A stretch of 64,000 nt of DNA from Aptenodytes patagonicus (Eukaryota > Chordata > Aves > Sphenisciformes > Spheniscidae). The DNA is taken from contig NC_134963.1 of assembly GCF_965638725.1 (NCBI RefSeq), forward strand, positions 15,838,501-15,902,500, read 5' to 3'. This document shows positions 41,504 to 52,641 of this stretch, one piece after another. The notes under the pieces were generated by a model. It searched no databases. It was not told the origin of the DNA and saw only the letters and a program-made list of their open reading frames with translations. Within the stretch, counting starts at the first letter, position 1; the number at the start of each line of letters is the position of its first letter. The position numbers and the translations under genes were made by a program.

Positions 41504-44327
41504 ATGTGCCTGCGGTCCCGGCGGGGCGATGAAGCAGCGATGACGGCTGGCGAGGGGACCTTCCGGCCCTGGAAACCCGACCCGGGGCAGGCAGAGGGGG
41601 GTCGGCCGCCCCCGGGGCCATCGCTGCCCCTGACCCTCACCGTCCTGGCCTGGCTGGGCACCGGCACCACCATGGCCGGCCTCAACAAATGGATCTTCGC
41701 CACCCACGGCTTCCGCTACCCGCTGCTGCTGTCGTCCCTGCACATGCTGTCGGGGGTGGCCGTGGGGTACCCGCTGGGCTGGGCGCGGGGACCGTCACCG
41801 CCGGCCCCCCGGCCCCGCGCCAGGATCTACCTGCTCAGCCTCACCTTCTGCACCAGCGTGGCATTGGGCAACCTGGGCTTGAGCTACGTGCAGCTGGACG
41901 TGGCGCAGGCGGTGGCTACCACCACCCCGCTGGTCACCCTGCTGCTGTCAGGGCTGCTGGGGGGCCGGCGGCACCACCCGCTGCAGTATGCCGCCATGGG
42001 GCCCGTCTGCGCCGGGGCCGCCTGCAGCATCGCCGGCGGGCTCCGCTTCCACCAGCCCGGCTGCGGCTTCCTCCTGGCCGCCACCGTCCTCCGCGCCCTC
42101 AAGTCCATACAGCAGAGTAAGTGCCAACCGCCTGTCCCCGTCCTGCTCGCCTCCCTCCCTCCCCTGGCACGGCCCCTGGGGCGCAGGGGTGCTGGTGTCA
42201 CCCCAGTGCCACCCTGGTGCTGGTGCCACCTGCTGCCCATCCTGGCACCAGTGCCACTCCATTGCCACCCCAACCCTCGTGGCACTCTGGCCCCCAGTGC
42301 CACCCCAGCACCAGTGCCAACCCCATGCCATCCCAGTCCCAGTGCCACCCGCTGCCCCCTTGGCCCTGGTGCCACTCCAGTGCCCCTTTTAGCCCCAGTG
42401 CCACCCCAATTCCAAGGCCACCCCATTGCCACCCTGGCCCTGGTATCATTTGCTGCCCACCTTGTCCCTGGTGCCACCCCAGTGTCACCTCAGCCTCAGC
42501 ACCACCCCCTCCCCACCCTGTCCCTGGTGCCACCCCAGTGTCACCCCAGTGCCACCCCCTCCCCACCCTGTCCCTGGTGCCACCCCAGTGTCACCCCAGT
42601 GCCATGCCCTCCCCACCCTGTCCCTGGTGCCACCCTAGTGTCACCCCAGTGCCACCCCCTCCCCACCCTGTTCCTGGTGCCACCCTAGTGTCACCCCAGC
42701 CCCAGTGCCACCTGTCACTGGTGCCACCCCAGTACCACCCTTGCCCACCCAGCTGCCCCCCCTCGGGGCTCTGCCGTGGTTCTGGCCCTGAGGTGACCCC
42801 GGTTTGTTGGTGACGAGCAAACACATTGGTGTCCCTGCGGTGGCCCATGGGCACTGCTGGCTCCCAGTGACACCGTCCTGTGTCCTGGGGCCATGGCGGG
42901 GTGGCAGTGCCTTAGCCTGGCACAGGGACACCCAGGCTGCCCCATCCCCATGGGGCTCCCCCCCTCCAGCACCATGGGTGGCCAGCTCCCCTGCGAGTCC
43001 CCGTGCCGAGCGGCATTGTCCCCACACGCCGAGCGGCATCGTCCCCACGCCGGGCCTCCTTCCCCCGGGGACCCCGGCAGCTGTGGTGCTGCCCGGGCCG
43101 CGATGTCCTTGGCAGGCGGCGGGGAGGAGCCGGCCGGGTTGTTTTTTGGCCAGGAAGGGAGCGTTTCCTCTGGAGCCGGTGACTCAGGCGGGCATCACGG
43201 GGGACGGGCTGTGGTGTGGAGCCGAGCGCCGGGTGCACGCCCCGCGTGGTCCCCAAGGTCCCCGGGGCACTGCCGGCGGCTGTACCGGGGGTGCTGTGGC
43301 CGCCCGAGGGATACCACCGCCCAGCACCCACCCTGGTCCCCTTGTCACCCGTGGGAGACGGAGAGTGGCCCCGGGGAGGCTGGGGGCTGTGCCTGTCCCC
43401 CCGGGGACGTGGCACGTTCCCCCCGCCCCGTGCACGCCTGTGCATGGCAGCCGGCCCGGCTGTGCCCGCTGTCCCCAGATGACTCGCGGGTGTCACAGGG
43501 ACACAGAGGGGACAGGCCACCCGCCCAGAAACGTTGCTGCTGGCTGCAAAATCAGCCAAAAAAAGAGGATGGGGGGGTGGGGGGTGGAAGCCATGTTTGG
43601 TCCAAAATGGGGTGGGGAAACTACCCTGTCCAACCCTGCCCTGTGGTGCTGTGGACCCCCAAACTGAGGCACCCCCAAACCAGGGCACCCCCTGAACCAG
43701 GGCACCCCCAACCCCATGGAAGGGGCTTCCACCCCCCCCCCCCCCCCGATTTCCCCCTTCCCGGTGACGTTTGGGATTTCTTAGCTGCTTGGGCACCGAG
43801 CAGGGGCTCGTGCTGGTGGGTGCCCCCGCGGCTTTGCTGGGTGTCCCCCCTTGGGGCGGTCCAGGTGTCCTGCTGACTGTCGCCGTCCACCCTCCCCAGG
43901 TCTGCTGCTGCAGGAGGACCGGCTGGACGCCCTCTCCCTGCTCTGCCTGACCTCCCTGCCCAGTTTCTGCCTGCTCTTTGGGGCGGCCGTGGCGCTGGAA
44001 GTGGGTCCCTCCTGGGAGGCCGTCCTGCGCTACGACGGCACCCTCTGGGCCTGCGTCCTGCTCAGCTGCCTGGGCTCCGTCCTCTACAACCTGGCCACCT
44101 TCTGCATCCTCTCCCTCACCTCCGCCCTCACCGTCCACATCCTGGGCAACGTCACCGTGGTGGGCAATCTGCTGCTCTCCCGCCTCCTCTTCGGCAGCCA
44201 CCTGAGCGGGCTCAGCTACCTGGGCATCGGGCTGACGCTGGCCGGGATGTTCATGTACCACCAGCCGGACCTCATTGCGGCACGCTGGGCGGCACGGCCG
44301 GGACGAGGCCCCCCCAGGCGGGAGTAG
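41504..44327 (+). CDS. SLC35E4: Solute carrier family 35 member E4
   Basis: Multi-pass membrane protein of the nucleotide-sugar/triose-phosphate translocator (DMT) superfamily, probably Golgi-located; its substrate is not established. Two coding exons, 41504-42116 and 43900-44327, join in phase to 346 residues (human 350). I chose the ATG at 41504 because MCLRSRR...MTAGEG aligns with the human MC...MTSAEVG start. Signatures include [67 protein letters not shown], and in exon 2 [17 protein letters not shown] and [20 protein letters not shown]. About ten hydrophobic helices are visible. The frame is intact. Confidence 0.96.
42180..42745. repeat. Minisatellite in SLC35E4 intron (about 50 bp unit)
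   Basis: A CCACCCCAGTGCCACC-type array becomes regular from about 42480 to 42700. There, four to five copies of a roughly 50 bp unit (CCCTCCCCACCCTGTCCCTG then GTGCCACCCCAGTGTCACCC) are nearly identical. Confidence 0.85.
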
Positions 44328-44344
44328 GGTCCCCGCTGGGGACG

Positions 44345-45885
44345 GGGGCAGATGGGAAGCCGGGGGCGAGCACGGCTCTGCGGGTGCATGGGCTGCGTGC
44401 ACGGGGCAGGGCGTGCGGGCATGCACGGCTCTGCGGGCGCACGGAAGGGCTGGTGTGCGTGGTACTGTGCACACGGGTGTGCCGGTGTGCGCGGCACTGT
44501 GTGCGCATGGGTGTGCCGGTGTGCATGGCCCTGTGTGTGCACACAGGTGTGCTGGTGTGCACGGCTCTGTGTGCACATGTGTTTTCTGGTGTGCGCAGAC
44601 CTGTGTGTACGTGTGCTGGTTTGCACAGCTCTGTGTGCACACGTGTGCTGGTGTGCACGGCACTGTGCACGTGGATGTGCTGGTGTGCACAAGCTCTTTG
44701 TGCACACGTGTGTCGTGTGCACAGCTCTGTGCACATGTGTGTGCTGCTGTGCATGGCACTGCGTGCGTGTGTCTTGGTGTGCACAGCTCTGTGTGCACAC
44801 GTCTACTGATGTGCATGGCACTATGCATATGTGTGTGCTGGTGCGCACAGCTCGGCACACGTGTGTCGGTGTGCATAGCTCTGTGCACACGTGTGTGTTG
44901 ATGTGCAGAGGCTCTGCATGTGCAAGTGGGTCTGTGCACAGCTCTGTGCATGTGCGCATGTCTGGGTGTGCACAGCCTCTGCAAGTGTGAGTGGGTCACT
45001 GCGTGTGGCTATGCGTGCATGGGGGCACATGTGTGTTGGTGTGTGAAGGCTCTGCGTGTGCAAGCAGGTCTCACGCATGTGGGCATGTGTGCATTGGCAT
45101 AGACTGTACGTGTGAGCGTGTCTGTGTGCACGGCTGTACGCGCATGTGGGCATGCATGTGCTGGTGTGCACAGGTTCTGTGTGTGCAAGTGTGTTGCTGT
45201 ATGTGCAGAGCCTTATGTGCAGGTGTGCACATGTGTATGGGTGTGCACAGGCCCTGCGCGTGCGTCCCTGCGCACAGCTCTGTGCACGGGAGCACGCGTG
45301 TGTTGGTGTGCACAAGCTCATGTGTTGGCGTGCACAGGCTCTGTGTGTGCAAGCAGGTCTTATGCATGTGGGCAGGGGCGTGCTGCTGTGCACAGGTACC
45401 GCGTGCACAAGTGTGTCTCTGCACAGAGCCTTATGTGCAGGTGTGCACAGGTGTGTTGGTGTGCACAGCCTCTGCGTGCACATGTGCACAGATTCTGTGT
45501 GTGCAAATGCACTTCCACGCGTGCACAGCTCTGTGTGCACGGGAGCGTGTGTGTGTGTGCGTGCGCGTGCAGGCTGACAAGTACCGGTGTGCACGCAGGC
45601 TCTGTGTGGGTGAGCAGGTACCTGCATGCGCATGCAGCTGCGTGCACCGGCTCTGCACACGTGTCCCCGTGTGCACACGCAGGCTGGGCACACTCAGGGA
45701 CATGGCTGCAGATACACAACTCTGCGCGTCTGCCTGCTGTCCCACCTGGGGAAACACAGAGCAGCACGTGTGTACGCGTGCGCATGTGTGTGTGTTGCGT
45801 GTGTGTGCATGCCCGTGTGCGTGTGTGTGCACGTGTGTGTGTGTGCGCACGTGCGTGTGTGTCACTACTGAGTTCTGCTGGCTGG
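44345..45885. repeat. GT-rich minisatellite downstream of SLC35E4
   Basis: About 1.5 kb of imperfect units 25-40 bp long, each containing GTGTGCACGGCTCTGTG-like and GTGCACACGTGTGCTG-like sequence. Alternating purine-pyrimidine dominates. It begins about 20 bases after the SLC35E4 stop and ends about 530 bases before the next AATAAA, so it probably lies in the 3' UTR. Long open frames on both strands are repeat artefacts. Confidence 0.9.
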
Positions 45886-46420
45886 AGTAAGCCCGGGGCT
45901 GTGTGTACGTGTGGTTCTCGTGGCTGAACAAGATGCCCGGGAATGGGGCAGGTGAGTGTCCCCTCTCCTATCCCCAACCCCACCGTGTCGTGCTGATCTG
46001 GGCTGCTGGCGGTACCGCCGGCGTTGCTGTCGTCCCCACCGTGCCCTCCCGGCCACCACGGCTCTGGCCCTGTCCCTCCCAGCTTGCCGTGGCTGGAGCA
46101 GGCAGGCGCGGGCAGGGCTGCCTGCCCACCCCGGGGCTGCCTTGCAGAGATGGCGAGAACCCAGCAAAGGGGACGGGGACAGCTCAGACCCACCCACCAT
46201 CGCTCCGGGATGGTGCCGGACTGCGGCACGGCACACGCTCACCTTGGAAAAGGGACGTCCCAGCGTGCGTATGCCCTGGCACTGATGCTGGCACACACGA
46301 CCATGCGCGTCCTGATGGGCGCACCAGCACCACCACACATGGCGTCCGTGGTGGCTGCTGCCACGCTCACCATCTCCACGCTGGGGCTGAAGGACCCAGC
46401 TCTGATTGCACTTGTCCCGA

Positions 46421-46426
46421 AATAAA
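46421..46426 (+). terminator. SLC35E4: Candidate poly(A) signal of SLC35E4 (AATAAA)
   Basis: The first canonical AATAAA downstream of SLC35E4 on the plus strand, about 2.1 kb after the stop and followed by a T-rich patch. If used, the 3' UTR includes the GT-rich minisatellite. Confidence 0.5.
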
Positions 46427-46429
46427 GCT

Positions 46430-49400
46430 CTATTTTTGTCGTACTCCACCCTTGGCTCCCGGGGCGATCTCCCACCTGAAGCACACACCGGCATCATGGC
46501 AGGAAGGGAGGAACAACCGGGTGTGGGGATGGGAAACTGAGGCACAGAAATGTCTCGGGAAGCCCCAGCTCCCTGGGAGAAGCCGGGGCCGCCGTGCCCA
46601 CTGTGGCCGGTGTCTCCATGCCCCGGTGGAGGGGAAGCCGCCGTTTAGCAGCCCCAGGGCTGGCACTGGGACCCTTGTGCAGGACACGGGAGGGACGCGG
46701 TGACGGGGAGAGGAGTCACTGGCCGCACGTGTCCAGAGAAGGGCCAGTCCTGCTGGGAGCCGGCATGGTCCGCCCGCAGCGGGGCTTCGCCCTGCCCTGG
46801 GGCAGCGTGACGCTGGGGAGCATCCTGTCCCCTGGCGTCACCCGTCCAGCCCTTCTCCAGCCCTGTGACTCACATCACCCTGCAAGCACAACCTGCTCCC
46901 CCTGAAAACACCCTGCTCGCTCCCGCCCTCTTTCCCAAACAGCAATTTTCTTCCACTCGTTGGGGCGGCAAGTTTTGAGGCCGCTTCCAGAAGCGTCCTG
47001 GGAATGGATCCTTCCCCAGCACGCGGTGAAGGAAGGGCAGCTTGCCGGGCCGCCGCGGTGTGCCAGTGTGCCTACTGCCGGTGCCACCTTTGCTGGGGTG
47101 CCCCGGGGCCGCAGCTGGAGCAGCGCCTGTGTCGCAAAGGACTCAAAGGGCCCCAAGTTACCGTCAAACGGCCCCTGCTCTGGCCGAGAGCACGACAGCC
47201 ACAAGACGATTTGCTTTCTGGGCTCACATTTCAGAGGCTTTTCCATAACGGGCAGGGTCGAAAATCGTTTTGGTTTTCCGGTTCCTTTCAAAAGGCGAGT
47301 CCCGGTGCGGCCCCAGGGACAGGGCTGGGAGAAACTCTCCTCCCAGGCGTTCTTGGAACCTTCCACCCACACTGTCCCCTGCCAGGGGATGGGAGGAGCG
47401 GGACCTGCAAACTAGCCTGCCTGCGGCATCGCTGGGTCGAGGAGCCCTTCCCCGGGGAATGCCTGCCCATCCTGGCCCCCTGACTCATTTGCTGGCGCCA
47501 GGGTCTACCCGGATCCTGCATCTGTGGCTTTGCCTTGTCTGCCCTGGTTCCAGTGCTTCGTCGTGCTGGCCCCGTGCCCTGCTGCTCCGGGGAATGCGGC
47601 CAACTGCTGCCGGGTGTCCCTGTGCAGGCTGGTGGCTGGAGCCGGCCTGGGCATGGGGGTCCCGTGGGCAGCATTTGTGCTGGGGCTGGGGGCTTTGATG
47701 CTGCCCATGAAGGGCCTAGCAGCGGCGGGCGGGCTGGCCTGGTGTGGTGGCCCTCTCTCCGGGTATTTCAGGCCATGATCTCAGCCCGGTGGCACCCCTC
47801 CGCTCCGGCCATTCCCTCCGCTCTGGCCGCGGGAAGGATCGGGTTTCCCATGGGCACAGCGGCAGCTTCCCATGTGCCGCGTCCGGCACCGCTCCGGCTA
47901 AGCCGGACGAGGGAAAGGCATCCCCCAGCAGACATCCCCCAAGGCAGACATCTTTCTGGAGAGCAGACCCTGCGGCACGGGGCAGGACGAGCCCCAGCAG
48001 GAGCAGTGAAGGATGGAGACAGCCCTCGCATGGGCATGTGTGTCCCCATGCCTCGGCCTCCGGGCAGGCAGCGGCTTCCCGGTCCCTGCTGGGGTCTGGT
48101 TCCCCTCACCAGCCCTGGCTCCCCGGGCCTGGTTTCAGCATGGTGAGGGCACTGAGGTGGATTATCGCCCTGGTCTGAGCGCCACGAATCCACCTCTAAA
48201 GCCCCTGCAGCTCTTGTACCCCCAAATGCAGTGGGCTTTCCTTGCCCATGCATCTCTCCACAGCTCCTGCCAAGCATCCTCTGGGTTTTCACCTCTTTTT
48301 TAAATAACACCCAACCGCAGGCAGGCTGGGGCACCCCCATGCCGGGGCTCATTAACCCCTGAGATGCCACTGCTTGGGGTTAACCACGTAGCAGGCACCC
48401 AGCACACGCTGCCTGATCTTCCCACGCAGGCGCTGCCGTCGGGTTTCTGCGCTCCCTATCCTGAAAGGCATGGAGGGGACGGGAGATGCGAGGAGGGGTG
48501 ACAGCTCTGAAGCCAGTGAGCGGCGGCAGCAAGGATGGGTGGCACCTCCATGTGCTTGGTCCAACCATGCTGGAGGTGCTGGCTGGCAAGGAGCTCCAGG
48601 TGAAGGGTGAAAGTCTGAGGTGGGAGAAATAAATGCATGTCCGACAGGATAGCATTGTTATGAGATCTGGCCGGACAGTTTCTTCTGGATCTGCTGTTAA
48701 ACCACTGCTGAAATCTTCCTCTGAGGCGGCGATGAAGCGTGCTGGGGACTGAGCTGTGAGCCGCTGCCCTTGGTGGAGGAGCAGCATGTTTCCATGCAGG
48801 GGAGAGGAGATCCAGGGTGGCTTTACTGCACGCCAGCCAGGTGCCTGGGAGCACACACGGTGGAAATTTTCTGTGTTTCAGAACAGGGGATTAACTGCTG
48901 CCCTCGGGGATGTCGGGAGGCTTACTGCATTAGCACAGAGAGACGCGGGATCTGCAGCTGGGAGGCAGCAAGGACAAACGCTTGCTAAGCCGGGGAGCCT
49001 AAGCCAGTAAATTATATCCTTCCCTCATATGCCGGGCTGTGGTCTTAAGCCTACCACATCACAGTCCTCAAACGGTGTCAGGGACCATCCTGGCTCTGGA
49101 GCTGAAATTATGGCAAAGCCTTTTTTAGGGTAGGCATTAAGAAAAATGCATTCTCCCTGGCAGGACAGCCCGGCCCAAGGACAGGCGACATGAGGAGTGC
49201 AATGTCCAGCAGTGGCAAGCAACACCTGAGGACGCTTGAAGCAGCCCAAGCCTGGTTTGAGGCCACAAGATGGACAGGATGACCCTTCAGACTCCCTTCC
49301 AAGCCCCACGTTCTCTGCTTCAGCACCCAAAAAAACCCTCCAGAATTTGCTCTTAACCATTTTGGGGCAGGCTGGCTTTACTGGTGACTTTATTGCTCTC

Positions 49401-50606
49401 TCTCTATGGCATGGGCTCACTCCTCTGCTCTGAGAAAGGCTGTTGACTGCCTGTAGCTGAGTTTCTAAAAGATGAAATCACATGAGCTTAAAGACATTTT
49501 TAAAGTAATATACTTTGTTTTTATAACATAACTTGACCACACAAAGTAGGGGTCTAAGATACAAACGTTTAAGGCGGTTATAATAGTGTGCTAATTAGTG
49601 TATGCATAAGACGGCTATATAAAAACTTAAGTGATCCACAGGCTGTTGTGAAACACAGATGGTGCCCTAGTGGCACCCTAAGCCAGAACGAGAGCTTGGT
49701 TCAGTGGGTTTGGGTGTCAGGTGCAGGTGCCTCACCTGGGTTCTGATGGCTGTGAAGAAAGAGGTGCTCAAGAAAGAGCTGGCAGCAGCATCACCACCCC
49801 CCTTCCTCCCACTTCTCTTGAGAGTTGTGTTCAGAGACGCTCGCCCTTGGTCCCCGCCTGAGCTATGCTGCAGCCATGCCCGTGCTTGGCCGTGCACCCC
49901 ACTGAGCTGGGCCTGGACTCCCACCCAACTTCCCAACTTGGCCTTGGACCTGCCTCATCGCCGCGGACTTGCCAGGCAGCCAGGACTCCCACTTAAATGA
50001 ACCTCCACCCACCTCCAGGTACGCAAAGCCCTGGTCTCCCCTCCCTTGGACAGCAGATGCCTGTGCCTGGGACCCAGCCAGTGGTGCCCTCCACGGGCGG
50101 CACACAAGAGCCAGACATCTTCAGGACCTGCTAGGGCTTGTGGCACCGTTGTTCTCTGTAGGGAAAGCCTGGTGTCTGACTGCAGAGCTGGAGTAGAGAG
50201 GGGTGGGGATGATTCTACAGTCACCGACTGCACCCTTGTCTGGTCAGAGATCCAGTCCAAGAAGCACCAAGGCCCCAGGTGGTCACACAGCACACAGGGC
50301 TCCTCCAAGAGGTCTGCCATGACTCCGATGCTCTCTGTGATACCCATGCACCCGACCAGCTCGTTCTATCCCTTTAACATTTCTGTTTTCCAAGAGGAAC
50401 TTCTGACATGTCCATGAGGAGTTGGATCTTTGCTCTGCTTCTAGAAGGTGCCTTGGGCGAAAAGCAATACACTCAAAGGGAGGCAAGGCTCTGACACCCA
50501 CCACAGCTATCACTTGAGCTGCTCGGAGACCTGCAGAGAGCTAGTTTGCCAGGTTGCAATTTGTGGGTGTAGAGGAGCACTCCCAAAATGCCATTGGTAG
50601 GATATA
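46430..50606. other. Intergenic, no gene supported
   Basis: Composition falls gradually from GC-rich to near-balanced. Open frames such as 46960-47415 show no domain, signal peptide or splice partners. The block 49440-49640 is conspicuously AT-rich, with a TATATAAAA-like box near 49615; it may be a relic of an inserted element, but I cannot assign it. Confidence 0.5.
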
Positions 50607-50925
50607 CAATCATAGAGTCATTTAGGTTGGAAAAGACCCTTAAGTTCATCGAGTCCAACCATTAACCTAGCACTGCCAAGTCCACCACTAAACCATGTCC
50701 CTGAGCGCCACATCTACATGTCTTCTAAATACCTCCAGGGATGGTGACTCCACCATTTCCCTGAGCAGCCTGTTCCAATGCTTGACAACCCTTTCGGTGA
50801 AGAAATTATTCCTAACAGCCAATCTAAACCTCCCCTGGCACAACTTGAGGCCGTTTAGTCTCGTCCTATTGCTTGTTACTTGGGAAAAGAGACTGACACC
50901 CACCTCGCTACAACCCCTCCCACCA
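50607..50925 (-). mobile_element. CR1 LINE, short 3' fragment
   Basis: On the plus strand AATCATAGAGTCATTTAGG, GGTTGGAAAAGACCC, TCGAGTCCAACC and AGGGATGGTGACTCCACCA are the reverse complement of a CR1 3' end of the same subfamily as the 57-58 kb copy. The minus-strand translation shows [18 protein letters not shown]. About 320 bases remain; the element is 5'-truncated within the C-terminal coding part. Confidence 0.92.
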
Positions 50926-51912
50926 ACTGGGGCTGCGGGACCCCCTCATGCTGACCCAGGGGCTGTGGGACCCTTCACACACCCATGCCAGCCCGGGGCC
51001 CCCTACTCCCACCCAAAAGAGGTCTGTTATTGCCACTCGAGACAGAGTTGCTGAAGCTGAAAACTTCATGCTGTGATAAACCAGAATTAATACATGGTTT
51101 GCTGCTGAGCGATGCCTAAGTGTGCCCAGATCAGGCTTCTAGTTTTTAACGACATGATGACCTCACCCCAATGATTCAGACTGACAGCAGGGTTCCTCTT
51201 ATTGCTCCCACCTTGGCTTCCCAGGCCACTGGGATGGGAATAGCTCAAAGGTGGCATCCAAGAAGATTTTGCACGTATAGGAGCAAACGGGGTTCTTTCT
51301 GAGCAGCTCACCCAAATAACCATGGATCTCCCAAGGGAGGCCAAGGCACCTTCTGAAAAAGGATTGGGACAATCAGGTGGGGGAAGAGAAAGGGTCAGAT
51401 GGTGGAAAGCAGGACATCCTTGGGTATCTCCCAACCAGGGATGCTGGAGTCTGTGCTCTTCTCGCCCTCTCTGGAATGCAGCAGAGGACTGGACTTAGGG
51501 TTGCTGTCTCAAAACCCAAAGTCATATCCCAGTTAGGAAAAACAAACGTTGGTAACACTCCAAATATCCTGACTCACAGCTAGTTTCTGTCCTGTATTAT
51601 AAGCACAGTTTGTGCTGGAATAAAACAACACTCTCTAAACACGTGACGGTTTCAGAGTTACTGTCAGGACCCCGATACAAATGACGTGTGAAAACTAACT
51701 GCATAGCTTAAACTGTTTGGATTTTATTTATAGTAAACCCCACTACTCGCTGTTGTATCGCTAATCCCGGGTACTTTCAGTGGCAGAGAGTTCATGCTCC
51801 AACCCCCTTAGATGAGAAGAGTTTATTTTCAACGTCCTGGTGTGGATCTGGAAGAACTGCCGTTGCCTTTCTCTTGGTTTCTTGCCAAGAGATCACAACA
51901 GCATGTTTGTAC
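50926..51912. other. Intergenic, no gene supported
   Basis: Begins with GGGGCTGCGGGACCCC and GGGGCTGTGGGACCC motifs that resemble the 54 bp minisatellite at 52.7 kb. The remainder is near-balanced unique sequence with an orphan AATAAA at 51619-51624 and an AT-rich block to 51760. Confidence 0.45.
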
Positions 51913-52460
51913 TCAGAGCAGCAGCATTACTCTTACTTCATTTTCATAAACATTGGGTACCTCCCTGACGGAGAGCTGATCACTCTGAGCCTGTTGATGC
52001 CGAAGACTTTGTACTTGTAGTGGATGAGCTGCTGCCAGAAGCCGTTGTTGGGTCATACGATAGGACGGCAGCACTTGACCCAGGCATGGGTGCCTGCCAG
52101 GGACATGGAGTGGTGCTTCAAGAGATAGATCAAGCAGATGGTGGGAACCTGCTCACCCCGGCAGCGCAGTGCAGCAGCATCCATCCCTGCATGTCCCCGC
52201 GCTGTGGATCTTAGCTGCTATGGAGCTGAAGCAGCTGGAGATGCGGGCGGCGGGAGCGTCCATCACAGGGACGTGCAGGTACTCGATGTTGGGACAGAGG
52301 TGTTCACCACCTCCAGGGAGATGTTGATGATGGTGCTGATGTGGTGGGTGAAGAGGAGGAGGTGGCTGTTGGTGGCTACTGCGTCACCGAGGTAGAGGTT
52401 GGAGGTGATCCAGGGTGCTGGGGCAGGGCTGGGAGGGCTCCCAGAGCTACCGCCATTGGG
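51913..52460 (-). pseudogene. DUSP18: Broken DUSP18-like dual-specificity phosphatase
   Basis: Minus-strand, intronless remnant of an atypical dual-specificity phosphatase of the DUSP14/18/21 group. Patches in order: ITSNLYLGDAVATNSHLL, ISTIINISLEVVNT, NIEYLHVPVMDAPAARIS, the catalytic loop HCAAGVSR, ICLIYLLKHHSMSL, HAWVKCCRP, PNNGFWQQLIHYKYKVFG and VPNVYENEVRVMLLL ending at a stop at 51915-51913. The patches lie in different frames: at least four frame changes (near 52299, 52180, 52150 and 51950) and an in-frame TGA where the family has Arg in RPIIRPN. The residue after the catalytic Arg is Phe instead of Ser. Human DUSP18 also lies on the opposite strand just beyond SLC35E4 and has a single coding exon, so this is most simply the dead orthologue in place rather than a retrocopy. 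Confidence 0.85.
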
Positions 52461-52641
52461 TTGTGCTGGTTGTGCCTAGAAATACATGTAGAAATACACC
52501 CAGCCCTGTCCCCCGCTGTGTCCCGGCCTGCTGGGCCCCACTGCCCGGCAGCCCCAGGGAGTCGGGGAGCGGCGGCGGGGCCAAGCTGGGCCCACCATGG
52601 CAACCGCTGCCATGCACACAACTGTGGGTGGCAGCGGGGCC

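Noticed and set aside
42912-44999. A 695-codon minus-strand open frame overlapping SLC35E4 exon 2 and the GT-rich array
   Set aside because: It is antisense to a clear coding exon and its upstream half is the repeat read in reverse (Cys/His/Thr periodicity). No domain or splice logic.
51913-52460. The DUSP18-like sequence as a processed retrocopy
   Set aside because: Position and strand match the human DUSP18 locus, and no poly-A tail or target duplication is evident. The in-place orthologue is the simpler explanation.
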